The notes under the pieces were generated by a model, which worked only from the letters and a program-made list of their open reading frames with translations, did no database searches and was not told the DNA's origin. Positions 53,737-62,066 of a DNA stretch of 64,000 nucleotides are shown piece by piece (the first letter of the stretch is position 1; the number at the start of each line of letters is the position of its first letter). A program made the position numbers and the translations under genes. This DNA is from Cerasicoccus sp. TK19100 (GTDB taxonomy: Bacteria; Verrucomicrobiota; Verrucomicrobiia; Opitutales; Cerasicoccaceae), in contig NZ_JAPWDU010000004.1 in assembly GCF_027257155.1 (NCBI RefSeq), positions 434,001 through 498,000 of the forward strand, read 5' to 3'.

Positions 53737-54942
53737 CTAGCTGCGGGAGATTGGCTCTTCGCCGGTCTTGACCTCTTGCTGACCACGGGAAGCAGCCATG
53801 GCTTCCATCAGCTCGTCACGACCGGACTTTTCACCATTACCCGAGCTGGAAGCACAGGAGTGTGCGCCTTCGTAGACGGGCTGATTTTCGAGCAATTCGA
53901 GCTCTTCAGCGGTGAAGGTGGCCGGGCGGCGGAAAGTCATGGCAGCCTTGATAAAGCGCACCATACCTGCCGGCGAGAAAGTATCGTTTACCGCAGTGGC
54001 TTCGTGGCCGCAGTGGACCATACAGTTGAGGCAACGTTCGTCCGTGCCCTTGCCTGCGCGACCATATTTCTCCCACTCGGTGGTTTCGATCAGCTCCTTA
54101 AAGGTCTTCACGTAGCCGTCAGCGAGGAGGTAGCATGGCTTCTGCCAGCCAAAGACGTTGTAAGTCGGGTTGCCCCAAGGCGTGCACTCGTAGTTGATAT
54201 CGCCACGGAGGAAGGCCATGAAGCTGGCCGAGTGGTTGAACTGCCACTCCTTCTTGGAGTCGCCGAGGATCTTCTTAAAGAGCACCTTGGTCAGGTTGCG
54301 CCCCAGGAAGATGTCCTGCTTCGGAGCCTTTTCATAGGCGTAGCCCGGGGAAAGCATCATACCTTCAACACCCGCCTTCACCATCTCGTCGAAGAACGCG
54401 CGAACACGCTCCGGGTTGGCATTGTTGAAGAGCGTGGTGTTGGTCGTCACGCGGAAGCCCATGTCGACCGCCTTTTTGATGGCCGAGAGCGCGATCTCGT
54501 AAGTGCCGTCACGGCAAACCGAGTGGTCGTGCTCTTCCTTCAGGCCGTCCATGTGGACCGAGAAGCTCAGCTGCTTGTTCGGCTTGAACTTCTTGAGCGC
54601 GCGCTCGAGCAGCAGCGCATTCGTGCAGAAGTAAATGTATTTGCCCTGCTTGATCAGGCCTTCGACGATTTCCTGAATTTCCGGGTGGATCAGTGGTTCG
54701 CCACCAGCGATGGAAACCATCGGTGCGCCGCACTCTTCCGCAGCAGCCAGCGCCTTCTCAGCGGATACACGCTTCTTCAGAATGTGGTCGGGAAATTGAA
54801 TCTTACCGCAGCCCTCGCACGCCAAGTTACAGCGAAAGAGGGGTTCCAACATCATCACGAGCGGGTAATGCTTACGGCCCGCAAGCTTCTGCTTGAGGAC
54901 ATACGTTGCTACGGTGGCGGCTTGGGAAACTGGAACTGGCAT
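53737..54942 (-). CDS. hpnH: Adenosyl-hopene transferase HpnH (radical SAM)
   Basis: A 401-residue radical SAM enzyme that joins the 5'-deoxyadenosyl radical to diploptene, giving adenosyl-hopane, the first step to extended hopanoids. The cluster ligands are C38, C42 and C45 in LFRCNLACEGCGKIQFP. HpnH marks include MVSIAGGEPLIHPEI, FSVHMDGLKEEHDHSVCRDG, and a C-terminal region with RCLNCMVHCGHEATAV. Length is usual apart from a ~30-residue Ser/Glu-rich tail. No squalene-hopene cyclase or other hpn gene is in the window. Confidence 0.95.
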   Translation of the reverse strand: MPVPVSQAATVATYVLKQKLAGRKHYPLVMMLEPLFRCNLACEGCGKIQFPDHILKKRVSAEKALAAAEECGAPMVSIAGGEPLIHPEIQEIVEGLIKQGKYIYFCTNALLLERALKKFKPNKQLSFSVHMDGLKEEHDHSVCRDGTYEIALSAIKKAVDMGFRVTTNTTLFNNANPERVRAFFDEMVKAGVEGMMLSPGYAYEKAPKQDIFLGRNLTKVLFKKILGDSKKEWQFNHSASFMAFLRGDINYECTPWGNPTYNVFGWQKPCYLLADGYVKTFKELIETTEWEKYGRAGKGTDERCLNCMVHCGHEATAVNDTFSPAGMVRFIKAAMTFRRPATFTAEELELLENQPVYEGAHSCASSSGNGEKSGRDELMEAMAASRGQQEVKTGEEPISRS

Positions 54943-55471
54943 AAGTTAAACGCGATAAGCAATAGACTGATTCACCGTCTGTCAAGCTAAGGCCGTGCCA
55001 GCTTAACGCGGGCATTACCTCTGGTGATTCGGTGTCCCCGTGTTTGGATTAGGGCAAATGAGCAGGCAACCGGTAAACTTACATTGAACAACCCAATCCA
55101 ACAATTCACCGTAGGCAGCAGTACGAACTAGGCCAAAGTTACTGCATTGTAATTATCCAGAAGAAAGCAAACACCCCAGACACCCACTATGCTTATCACT
55201 AAATTTCACTATAACTAGTCATTTACCCCCGCTAATCAAACTTTTGACCATGATCGATCAAACAAGCCCATCAGCCACCTCAACCCATTGAAATAAAATC
55301 ACTTAAGAAACACAAACCCCTTCAATAAGCACTATTTAACAATAACAGAAGCTTCCATTCAAACTGATGGCTCAAGCAATTAACCCTTGCATTTAGCGGC
55401 AAGACCCTATTGTTAAAAACCTGTTACGCGTTAAGATATACCCCAGAATACAAACTCTCACCACCCCTTCT
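54943..55471. other. AT-rich intergenic region 54943-55471
   Basis: 529 bases upstream of both hpnH (minus) and the secreted protein gene at 55472 (plus). From about 55070 on it is notably AT-rich relative to the genes, with no credible frame and no strong hairpin. It must carry both promoters; I see nothing else. Confidence 0.6.
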
Positions 55472-56278
55472 ATGAATAACGTCCTCAACGTTGTGCGAGC
55501 TTTAGTGGGCTGCGCATTCCTGGCTCAAACCGCAACTGCCGGTGATTGGACCGGAGTTGATGACTTTGAAAGCCACAACGATGGCGATCTCGTCACCAAA
55601 ACACAGTCCTGGCGTCCCGTTGCGTCCTTTGAGCAAGCCAAGATTGTCATGCTGGAAGACGGCAACCACGTAGCCCAGATCGGACCCGGCCAAGCCATTG
55701 CCACCAACGCCACCCAAGGCAACCTGTCCATCCCCGAAGGCGCTACCGGCGTCATTTACCTGAAATTCCGCAGCCTATCCGACTCCCGTTACTGGGGCGG
55801 TGCATTCGGCATGACCAGCCGCCTCCCGCAAAGCGAAGACGGCATCAATGCTGGCTGGACACTCGGCAACCCCGACCAAGGCTCACGCCCCAACGCCACC
55901 TTTGCGGTCCTCGGCGAAACGCCGAATGACTTGATCCTCGTCAACAATCGCGGCCGTATGAATAAGTCTTATGGCGACGCGGCCCCGGAAATTAAGCCCG
56001 ACGTCTGGTATGACCTCTGGGTGACCATCGACAACTCACGCGACGAGATCAGCATGTATATCCAAGGCGGCGATTTCAAAAAGCGAACCGAGCTGACCCA
56101 TTTCCGCAAATCCGAAAACAACGCGTTCCCCTTCCAAACCGCGAGCGCCTCGGATCTCACGCAATTCGTGATCATGAACCCCACCGCGGGCACGGACTAC
56201 AACCCGCGCTCCATTCAGGTGGACGACATCAATGTGATCCTGCACTCCTCCCCATCGGCCATCGCCTCGGGCCACTAA
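55472..56278 (+). CDS. Secreted protein of unknown function (jelly-roll-like)
   Basis: A 268-residue protein with a signal peptide (MNNVLNVVRALVGCAFLAQTATA-G). The mature part begins DWTGVDDFESHNDGDLVTKTQSW and has regular beta strands (VIYLKFRSL, WYDLWVTIDNSRDEISMYIQGG, IQVDDINVIL), resembling concanavalin-like/LamG-type domains in which a DDFE opening and a closing DDINV strand are common. I do not recognise a catalytic site. It may bind a polysaccharide. A terminator follows at 56303. Confidence 0.7.
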   Translation: MNNVLNVVRALVGCAFLAQTATAGDWTGVDDFESHNDGDLVTKTQSWRPVASFEQAKIVMLEDGNHVAQIGPGQAIATNATQGNLSIPEGATGVIYLKFRSLSDSRYWGGAFGMTSRLPQSEDGINAGWTLGNPDQGSRPNATFAVLGETPNDLILVNNRGRMNKSYGDAAPEIKPDVWYDLWVTIDNSRDEISMYIQGGDFKKRTELTHFRKSENNAFPFQTASASDLTQFVIMNPTAGTDYNPRSIQVDDINVILHSSPSAIASGH

Positions 56279-56302
56279 TTTCAATAACTCTCCTCCCTCC
56301 CT

Positions 56303-56346
56303 GCCCCGTCGACGCCTTCCTATTGGCGCGGCGGGGCTCTTTTTTT
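56303..56346 (+). terminator. Terminator after the 55472 gene
   Basis: GCCCCGTCGACGCC pairs with GGCGCGGCGGGGC around an 8-nt loop (one bulge and one G-U), followed by TCTTTTTTT. It lies 25 nt after the stop codon. Confidence 0.88.
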
Positions 56347-56618
56347 GTCAACAATGGAGCCGCGAGAAACGGATTACATCCGATCACGATGAAACTCTGT
56401 TGCCCGCGAAGACGCGCAAAGTTTCGCTGAGTCGAAATCCAGCGGCCATTCTGGAGACTTGGATTCACGCCAGCCCATCCACCATCCCACCTTGCCGATC
56501 CCCCTTCGTGTCACTTAGCGGGCAAGTGCCAAAGCCACGTAAAAAATGGCCAGCATTAGCCTGTCTTCTGAGGATTGGGCACACTTGCGAGCAGGCCGTT
56601 TTCGGGTTAAACTTACCT

Positions 56619-56777
56619 ATGAACCCCGACATGCATTTGCCCCACCATGACAAGCGGGAGCATAGCTCGTACGAGGACGGCATCGAACTGAGTGCGAAGG
56701 AGAAATTGATCATCGTCGCAGTCATCGCCGGACTCGGCTTGCTAATGCTTCTGACCGTCATTGGCATTGGTTTCTAA
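56619..56777 (+). CDS. Small single-span membrane protein
   Basis: A 52-residue frame starting at ATG 56619 (a longer TTG-started frame is less likely). A hydrophilic His/Glu-rich N-terminus (MNPDMHLPHHDKREHSSYEDG) precedes one helix, LIIVAVIAGLGLLMLLTVIGIGF. No Shine-Dalgarno is evident and the family is unknown, but composition and hydrophobicity argue for a real product. It lies ~130 nt before the PNaS gene. Confidence 0.5.
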   Translation: MNPDMHLPHHDKREHSSYEDGIELSAKEKLIIVAVIAGLGLLMLLTVIGIGF

Positions 56778-56904
56778 AACCCGCCCCTGAAAGAAAGCGC
56801 GCGGACAGTCCGGCTGACATTCACCGGCTCTCCGCGCCGGGGCGCTTGAAGAATCCCGCTTAAAACGCTGGATTCCAAGGGGATAATGCGCTACATTCGC
56901 GCAC

Positions 56905-58500
56905 ATGTCGTCGCTGATCGGGTCCATGCTTGCGGGTCTCGGGCTGTTTTTCTTCGGAACCGCCCTGCTCGACCGTCACCTCCGCGCATTGGCCGGGCGC
57001 AAGCTGCGCCACATCTTCGCCAACCTCACGGACAACCCCGTCAAAGCCGGCTGGTGGGGCTTTTGCATTGGTGCCATCGCGCAAACCGCGTCCGCTGTCA
57101 CCTACCTGACGATTAGCATGGTCAACACCGGGCTCCTCCCCGCCCGGCGCGCACTGACAGCGCTCAATTGGTCCAACCCCGGCACCTGCGTGCTGATCTT
57201 TTTCCTCACGCTCCCGCTCAACGTTTTTACGGCTTACATCGTCGGCATTGCGGGCATTCTTTACGCGTTTCAACAGCCCAAACACTGGCGCGACGCGGTG
57301 GGCTTCGTGTTCGGGATTAGCCTGTTATTTTTCGGCCTGTTCCTGATGCAGGAGACCGGCGAACAGCTCTACCACCACGATTGGTTCAGCGAGCTGATGT
57401 CGCGGGCCCACGGGCAATACATTCTCGTGTTCCTCGCCGCGACGCTGCTCACCGTGGTCGCGCAATCGGGCAACGCCGTGGTGCTGGTAACCATCGTCCT
57501 GGCGCAATCCGAGCTGCTGGGCGAGGACGAGGCCGTCATCGCGATCTACGGCATCAACCTCGGTGCCACGCTCATCACCCACATCCTCACGCTGCGCCTC
57601 AAAGGCACCGCCAAGCAGATGGCGATGTTTCAGGTTTACTACGGCTGGATCGGCACGGCGGTGCTCGCACCGTTGTTTTTCATCGAGGTTTGGGGCGGCG
57701 TCCCGGCCGTGCTCGCCGGTCTGCGCAGCATCGAGCTGCCCCTAGCGCAAGAGCTGGCCATCGTCAACCTGCTCTGGTGCCTTGTCGCCAGCGTCGCCAC
57801 ACTCATCTTTGAGCCGAAGCTGGAAAAAATGCTTCTGCGCACCTACCCGCCCGAGTCCAACGAGGCCGACGACCGCCCGCGCTTTCTTTACCCACGCTGC
57901 GAGGAAGACCCCGCCGCCTGCCTGGAGCTTGTCGCCCAGGAGCACCGCCGCCTCGCCGGTCGCCTGGGTCGCTATTTCCGCCTTCCCTCCGGGCCCGAGG
58001 GCAATGCGCCGGAATCCGCGCTTACCCTGCACCGCAATTTCGAGAAGGTCACCGAGGAAGTCTCCCAAGTCCTCCACGCACTCATGGACCAGCGCCAAAG
58101 CGGCAAAGACGCCGGCACCCTCGCCCGTACCCTGGAGCAGCACGACCTGATCTGCGCGCTGGAGCGGGAATTCTTCCAGGCCCTGCCCCGCGCCAAGCAA
58201 CAAGCCCGCGGCCCGGAATCCCTCGCCCACCGCACTTTGGAAGGCCTTGAAGCCGCCTGGCTAACGATTTACGACGCCATCGTCTCCCACGACGAAGACG
58301 ACATCGACCTGGCCCTCCACGTCTCCGCCGACGGCGGCGGCGCGCTCGCCCGCCTCCGCGAAAACTTCCTGGAGCCCAATCAAGACGTAAACCGCGAAGA
58401 CCAAGCCGCCGCCCTCCACCTCCTCGGCGGCTGCGAACGCCTCGTCTGGCTGGCCAACCGCCTGGTGGTATCCATCAAGGATCAGGCGGGTGGCGGTTAG
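56905..58500 (+). CDS. PNaS-family transporter with divergent core motifs
   Basis: A 531-residue relative of Na/Pi cotransporters: about nine membrane segments in two halves (1-310) and a C-terminal helical PhoU-like domain (~330-530). The conserved QSSSA repeats are altered to AQTASAVTYLT near residue 58 and AQSGNAVVLVT near 190. GINLGATLITH still recalls ANIGTTVT. Either the substrate has changed or transport has been modified. It is one of two PNaS proteins in the window, the other (45779) having canonical motifs. Closer to the variant group than to NptA. Confidence 0.85.
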   Translation: MSSLIGSMLAGLGLFFFGTALLDRHLRALAGRKLRHIFANLTDNPVKAGWWGFCIGAIAQTASAVTYLTISMVNTGLLPARRALTALNWSNPGTCVLIFFLTLPLNVFTAYIVGIAGILYAFQQPKHWRDAVGFVFGISLLFFGLFLMQETGEQLYHHDWFSELMSRAHGQYILVFLAATLLTVVAQSGNAVVLVTIVLAQSELLGEDEAVIAIYGINLGATLITHILTLRLKGTAKQMAMFQVYYGWIGTAVLAPLFFIEVWGGVPAVLAGLRSIELPLAQELAIVNLLWCLVASVATLIFEPKLEKMLLRTYPPESNEADDRPRFLYPRCEEDPAACLELVAQEHRRLAGRLGRYFRLPSGPEGNAPESALTLHRNFEKVTEEVSQVLHALMDQRQSGKDAGTLARTLEQHDLICALEREFFQALPRAKQQARGPESLAHRTLEGLEAAWLTIYDAIVSHDEDDIDLALHVSADGGGALARLRENFLEPNQDVNREDQAAALHLLGGCERLVWLANRLVVSIKDQAGGG

Positions 58501-58661
58501 TGGCCATTTATCGGCATCGTTTCACCTATCGCCAATAATGAATGGCAAGCGGGAAACGATCGATGAGATACCGGCAGCAGTCACGGCGTCTACACAGAGA
58601 CGCGACGTGAAGACGAAGCGCGTAACCGAGTTGTCCTCGACTGCCTGGTTGAAGTCTCCCC

Positions 58662-59363
58662 TTATCCGAAGAGGCCTCCCTGCCTTGGATCCTCTACGAC
58701 TTGGTTGATATCCAAGGAAGAATAGTCCTCCTTGAAAAATGAGTCTTTTCCATATCTCCGTGACGGGACTTTAACAGCGAACTGATACCGCCAGTTCTCA
58801 GCGAATCCCAGCTTGGACAGAAAGTCATAGATTTGGAAATAGTCGCCATACTCGCATTGATCCGATTCGTAAGCTCGGCCAGTGAGAGTGATCTTGAAAC
58901 CCTCCAGGTCTGAGAACCGGCCCCAACATCGAAAATATCTCTCAATCTCATTCACTCCAATGCCCCAGACCTCCGCAAGGACTTCAGGCCTTCCCTCGAA
59001 AGAACGAACCATAGCCTCATCTCTCGCTGCAGAAAAATACTCCGGACAGGAATCGAAACGGTCTAGCAGGATACCACCTCGCAACAGACTGAATGCCCAA
59101 TGATTGTTCTCAATCACCTCTGCTTTCAGATATGCTGCTTCCAATTCGACAGCAAGGGCTTCAAAAAAATGCTCATCGCCGTCAGCATAGGGCTGATCCA
59201 TGCTGTAGACGCTTCCCTTCTCAGAAACACTAAGCATTAACGATTTCCCCGGACCATCATAGGGATGGACAAACACACCGGTAGCCTTCGATGCGCTTTT
59301 TATCGCGTCAAACAAGTCCACCGACTCACTTATTCGATAAAGGCGATGCGTTCGATATCCCAT
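58662..59363 (-). CDS. Protein of unknown function, soluble
   Basis: A 233-residue protein without signal or membrane segment. It has two compact regions: residues 1-130 with HPYDGPGKSLMLSVSEKGSVYSMDQ and 131-233 with YFRCWGRFSDLEGFKITLTGRAYESDQCEYGDYFQIYDFLSKLGFAENWRYQF. I do not recognise a family. The acidic, Trp/Tyr-rich composition is like many immunity proteins, but no toxin is adjacent. The G+C is visibly lower than that of the neighbouring transporter gene. Confidence 0.7.
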   Translation of the reverse strand: MGYRTHRLYRISESVDLFDAIKSASKATGVFVHPYDGPGKSLMLSVSEKGSVYSMDQPYADGDEHFFEALAVELEAAYLKAEVIENNHWAFSLLRGGILLDRFDSCPEYFSAARDEAMVRSFEGRPEVLAEVWGIGVNEIERYFRCWGRFSDLEGFKITLTGRAYESDQCEYGDYFQIYDFLSKLGFAENWRYQFAVKVPSRRYGKDSFFKEDYSSLDINQVVEDPRQGGLFG

Positions 59364-59443
59364 TTTTCAACGTTAAGATGTCTCAAGACTAAAGCGCGTA
59401 AGGCGAAAGGAATTGAGACCATCGCCTAGTTCGCTCTATTCGA

Positions 59444-59947
59444 TTAATTGTGTGCATGTTGGTAATAAGCTCTACCTTCGCCGACATCGTAGCCTATCCA
59501 ATATCCTCCACTATTTCTGTAAACTAAAGAATAGTAGTAATCCCCGATATCGAACTCTTTACGGTAGTGGGAAAAGTATTCTTCAAAGTCATCAGAGCGT
59601 TCTGAATCTGGTATTGGCTCAAGCTCGCCCGCATGCTCGAGCATACGACGTGGTCTACTGACGGAGTAGTCACTTCCTTTTTCTTTTTCAGTGATCTTCT
59701 GCAATGGTCTTTCCATCTCCTCGCACCATCTGAGAAACGCATCTTTATCGATTGAGAACTCAGCTTGCTGATTCATCGAACCTTCATAGTAGGTCACATC
59801 CTCGGCCGCAGCAGGAAGCCAGTCCAGATTCGACTTCTTTTCGTTTATACCAGTTTCATAATGGGTAAGGCCGAACCATGCTATACCGATAAGAGCAACT
59901 ATGCCTAATGCAACCGCCGCGAAAATAATCAGGCATCCTTTTTTCAT
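59444..59947 (-). CDS. Membrane-anchored protein of unknown function
   Basis: A 167-residue protein with an N-terminal anchor (MKKGCLIIFAAVALGIVALIGIAWFGL) and an acidic, Tyr-rich extracytoplasmic part (DFEEYFSHYRKEFDIGDYYYSLVYRNSGGYWIGYDVGEG). Cys 5 lies within the anchor but does not form a lipobox. Low G+C, as for 58662. The two genes are on the same strand ~80 nt apart and may form a unit of foreign origin. Function unknown. Confidence 0.65.
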   Translation of the reverse strand: MKKGCLIIFAAVALGIVALIGIAWFGLTHYETGINEKKSNLDWLPAAAEDVTYYEGSMNQQAEFSIDKDAFLRWCEEMERPLQKITEKEKGSDYSVSRPRRMLEHAGELEPIPDSERSDDFEEYFSHYRKEFDIGDYYYSLVYRNSGGYWIGYDVGEGRAYYQHAHN

Positions 59948-60648
59948 TTCTATCAGTGAGCAGTGTTATCGATTACACCCGCAAGCCCACGAACTGATCA
60001 GCAAGCAGGCGCATATCATCGCTCGAAAATGGCGGTGAACCGCTAGTTCGTCAAGGGTTGTGAGTCATAGAGTCTGGTTGTCAGTAGTATTGAACTGGGC
60101 TCAGCTCGTAAGTTTCAGCTCATCTTGGGTGGCTACATACCGCCCTGCTCCAGTGGCTCCATTGCCGAATCTTTAGGCCGTGGTGAGGCCCACACAAGCC
60201 CGAGAGTCAGAGGCACTTAAGGGCGTATATGAGACCAAGACACCCCCTTGTGTGGGATGAAGCGTCGGCGACGCTTCGGATAAGTGTCGGCGACACTTCG
60301 AGTAACAGTCGGCGACACTTGGTCGCGCAGTCGGCGATACTTAACTGGCCCTATGAGCTGCTGATCGACCGACTATTCATACTGAAATCATGCCCGCAAA
60401 CCGGTTGGAAGGCAAGGCCCAATGCCGTTTGTGCAACCCCGGGAGCGAAAACCTCACTCAATGGTACCACCCGGTCCAACACACAACTCGCAACCCCAGC
60501 CCCAAACTCGCAACTCCTCACTCGCAACTCCCCCCAAACTCCCCGACCTGACCAGCACCGAGCGAACGAGCCGTTTTTTAAGTTGCATCGTTTTTGGGGC
60601 GACTCCAATGTCTCCGGTTTTGCTTCAGATCCCGAATCCTTTATAGCT
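59948..60648. other. Intergenic region 59948-60648
   Basis: 700 bases without a credible gene. It contains the 22-bp-period palindrome array (60260-60342) and, nearer the phosphofructokinase gene, a C-rich stretch with three ACTCGCAAC repeats between ~60483 and 60534. An open frame runs in from 60229 but lacks coding character. Confidence 0.65.
60260..60342. repeat. Four palindromes in exact 22-bp tandem period
   Basis: 17-bp units begin at 60260, 60282, 60304 and 60326: AAGCGTCGGCGACGCTT, AAGTGTCGGCGACACTT, AACAGTCGGCGACACTT and GCAGTCGGCGATACTT-type. The first two are perfect 8-1-8 palindromes with a compensatory G-C/A-T change. The spacers are always 5 nt. The spacing equals about two helical turns, so bound dimers would line up on one face. 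It lies ~300 nt before the phosphofructokinase start. Confidence 0.85.
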
Positions 60649-61911
60649 ATGTCAGAAGAACTTATCGGCAATGTTCTGGTCGCCCAATCCGGCGGCCCTA
60701 CCGCAGTCATCAACTCCAGCCTCGCTGGGGTCGTAACCGAGGCGCTCAATCATGGGTGCATCGAAGAAATCTACGGCGGCCTTAACGGCATTCAGGGTAT
60801 CCTGAACGAAGAGCTGATCGACCTCGCGGAGGAATCCCAGCAAGCCATTCGCGGCCTGCGTTACACGCCGGCTTCCGCCCTCGGCTCCTGCCGCTACAAA
60901 ATCACCAACCCGGAAGACTACGAGCGCGTGCTCCAAGTGTTCCAGGCGCACAACATCCGCTACTTCTTCTACATCGGCGGCAACGACTCGCAGGACACCG
61001 CCAACAAGATTTCCAAACTCGCCCAGGAAAAGGGCTACGGCCTCCGCGTGATCGGCATCCCGAAGACGGTCGACAACGACCTGCCGATGACCGACCACTG
61101 CCCCGGCTACGGCAGCGTGATTAAATACATCGCGACCACCGTTAAGGAAATGGCCCTCGACCACGAGGCCATGGGCAAGCACGACTTTGTCTCCATCGTC
61201 GAAGTGATGGGCCGCAACGCTGGCTGGATCACCGCTGGTGCCAGCCTCGCCAAGCGCCGCAACGAAGTGGACGATCCGCCCCATCTGATCCTGATGCCGG
61301 AAGTACGCTTCAACCCGGAAGCCTTCGTGGCCCGTGTGCAGGAAGTTCTCCGCAAGAGCCCGTATTGCATGGTCGTCGTGGGTGAAGGCCTGACCGACCA
61401 GGACGGCAACTACCTGGCCGCCGGCAGCAGCACTGACAGCTTTGGCCACAGTAACCTCGGCGGCGTCGGTGAATACCTGCGCGAGATCGTGGAAAACAAT
61501 CTGGCCAACGTCCGCGCCCGCTCCCTGAAGCTCGGCTACGCCCAGCGCGCCGCCGCTCACTGCGCCTCCCAGACCGACAACGACGAAGCCTTCCTGGCTG
61601 GCGTTGCTGCCGTCAAGGCCGCCGTGGAGCAAGGCGTAACTGACAAGATGGTCACCCTGATTCGCACCGAGAGCGATTTCTACGGCTGCGAAACCGGCCT
61701 GGCCAACCTCGACGAGGTCGCCAACGCCGAGAAGCCCTTCCCGCTCCAATGGATCAACGAAGACGGCGTGAGCATCAACTTCCAGTTCTTCAAGTATGCC
61801 AACCCGCTCATCCAGGGCGAGGTGCAGGTCCCTTACGAGAACGGCACGCCGAAGTATATGTCCTTCACCGCCAACCGCGTTGCGAAGGAACTCCCCAACT
61901 ACAACGCCTAA
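60649..61911 (+). CDS. 6-phosphofructokinase, probably pyrophosphate-dependent
   Basis: A 420-residue PFK. The ATG at 60649 begins the conserved region (MSEELIGNVLVAQSGGPTAVINSSLAG); the 140 codons open upstream are non-coding. YIGGNDSQDTANK (109-120) replaces the GGDGS/GGDDS loop, and PKTVDNDLPMTDHCPGYGS (138-156) has Lys where ATP enzymes have Gly, a mark of PPi-dependent PFKs. EVMGRNAGW and PEVRFNPEAF are further substrate segments. It phosphorylates fructose 6-phosphate, reversibly if PPi-linked. Asn in GGND is unusual, so the donor needs testing. A terminator follows at 61935. Confidence 0.92.
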   Translation: MSEELIGNVLVAQSGGPTAVINSSLAGVVTEALNHGCIEEIYGGLNGIQGILNEELIDLAEESQQAIRGLRYTPASALGSCRYKITNPEDYERVLQVFQAHNIRYFFYIGGNDSQDTANKISKLAQEKGYGLRVIGIPKTVDNDLPMTDHCPGYGSVIKYIATTVKEMALDHEAMGKHDFVSIVEVMGRNAGWITAGASLAKRRNEVDDPPHLILMPEVRFNPEAFVARVQEVLRKSPYCMVVVGEGLTDQDGNYLAAGSSTDSFGHSNLGGVGEYLREIVENNLANVRARSLKLGYAQRAAAHCASQTDNDEAFLAGVAAVKAAVEQGVTDKMVTLIRTESDFYGCETGLANLDEVANAEKPFPLQWINEDGVSINFQFFKYANPLIQGEVQVPYENGTPKYMSFTANRVAKELPNYNA

Positions 61912-61934
61912 GCGGCCCCGCAGTTTTCAACCAA

Positions 61935-61968
61935 ACGCGCCCTCCTACCGGGGGCGCGTTTTTCTTTG
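61935..61968 (+). terminator. Terminator of the phosphofructokinase gene
   Basis: ACGCGCCC pairs with GGGCGCGT around an 8-to-9-nt loop and is followed by TTTTCTTT. The 42 nt 61927-61968 recur at 63332-63373 with only two differences. Confidence 0.93.
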
Positions 61969-62066
61969 TAGGCAATTCAGCCTATACAATGTTACGTACA
62001 AGTTAAATAACACTTAAAGCAATAAGTAAAGTTGCTACCAAGTGATGCGCTATTACAAAATAGAGC

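Noticed and set aside
60260-60342. CRISPR array or plasmid-type iterons
   Set aside because: The units are 17 bp with 5-nt spacers, too short for CRISPR, and there is no cas or replication initiator gene nearby.
60229-60648. 140-codon extension of the phosphofructokinase frame upstream of the palindromes
   Set aside because: The product is low-complexity and unlike any phosphofructokinase N-terminus. The ATG at 60649 fits the family exactly.
60652-61749. 365-residue minus-strand frame opposite phosphofructokinase
   Set aside because: The phosphofructokinase motifs on the plus strand are unambiguous, and the antisense product is a compositionally biased shadow.
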